Translations under genes and position numbers: made by a program
Notes under the pieces: model-generated
What the model was told of the DNA's origin: nothing
Seen by the model: the letters and a program-made list of their open reading frames with translations, nothing else
Databases searched by the model: none
Part shown: piece by piece, positions 6,679-6,711 of the stretch
How positions within the stretch are numbered: position 1 is the first letter of the stretch
How the letters are laid out: each line of letters begins with the position of its first letter
NCBI GenBank assembly: GCA_003157575.1
Contig: PMKA01000408.1
Coordinates: forward strand, 1-6,711
Length of the DNA stretch: 6,711 nt
Direction of reading: 5' to 3'
Origin: Opitutia bacterium
GTDB taxonomy: Bacteria; Verrucomicrobiota; Verrucomicrobiia; Opitutales; Opitutaceae

Positions 6679-6711
6679 GATCATTCGGAGAATACCGGCG
6701 TCATTCCCTCT

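Overview
The window is GC-rich bacterial DNA (Gram-negative type cell plan, judged from a periplasmic HtrA protease and a CusS-like inner-membrane kinase). The mix of a PII protein, a Do-family protease beside an OmpR-type two-component pair, and a very large membrane GT-C/TPR protein of the TMTC-like kind is what I would expect in the Verrucomicrobia/Planctomycetes group (Opitutales-like is my best guess). That placement is inference, since no rRNA or marker gene is present.

Layout: (1) 1-225, the 3' two thirds of a PII nitrogen-regulatory protein gene, cut by the window edge. (2) 226-512, a spacer with small palindromes and a perfect TTACA-N4-TGTAA inverted repeat that looks like a response-regulator operator. 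(3) 513-2030, a two-PDZ HtrA/Do serine protease followed by a strong intrinsic terminator (2058-2090). (4) 2302-4387, a response regulator and sensor kinase of the CusR/CusS-like subfamily, overlapping by 17 bases and therefore one operon. (5) 4423-6507 on the minus strand, converging on the kinase gene, a 694-residue protein with a TMTC/PMT-like GT-C membrane part and eight 34-residue TPRs. (6) 6508-6711, the upstream region of that gene, holding an inverted pair of REP-like palindromes (a REPIN/BIME-type element).

How they fit together: the protease and the two-component pair plausibly form an envelope-stress circuit, in the way CpxAR controls degP in E. coli or MprAB lies beside the HtrA gene pepD in mycobacteria. 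The palindrome upstream of the protease is the candidate operator. PII and the TPR membrane protein have no visible functional link to this circuit.

I did not find a CRISPR array, tRNA, rRNA, transposase, toxin-antitoxin or defence system. The two items most worth following up are the REP pair, whose two copies differ by a compensatory base-pair swap, and the palindrome/protease/two-component arrangement, whose sensor domain lacks the metal ligands its subfamily name would suggest.
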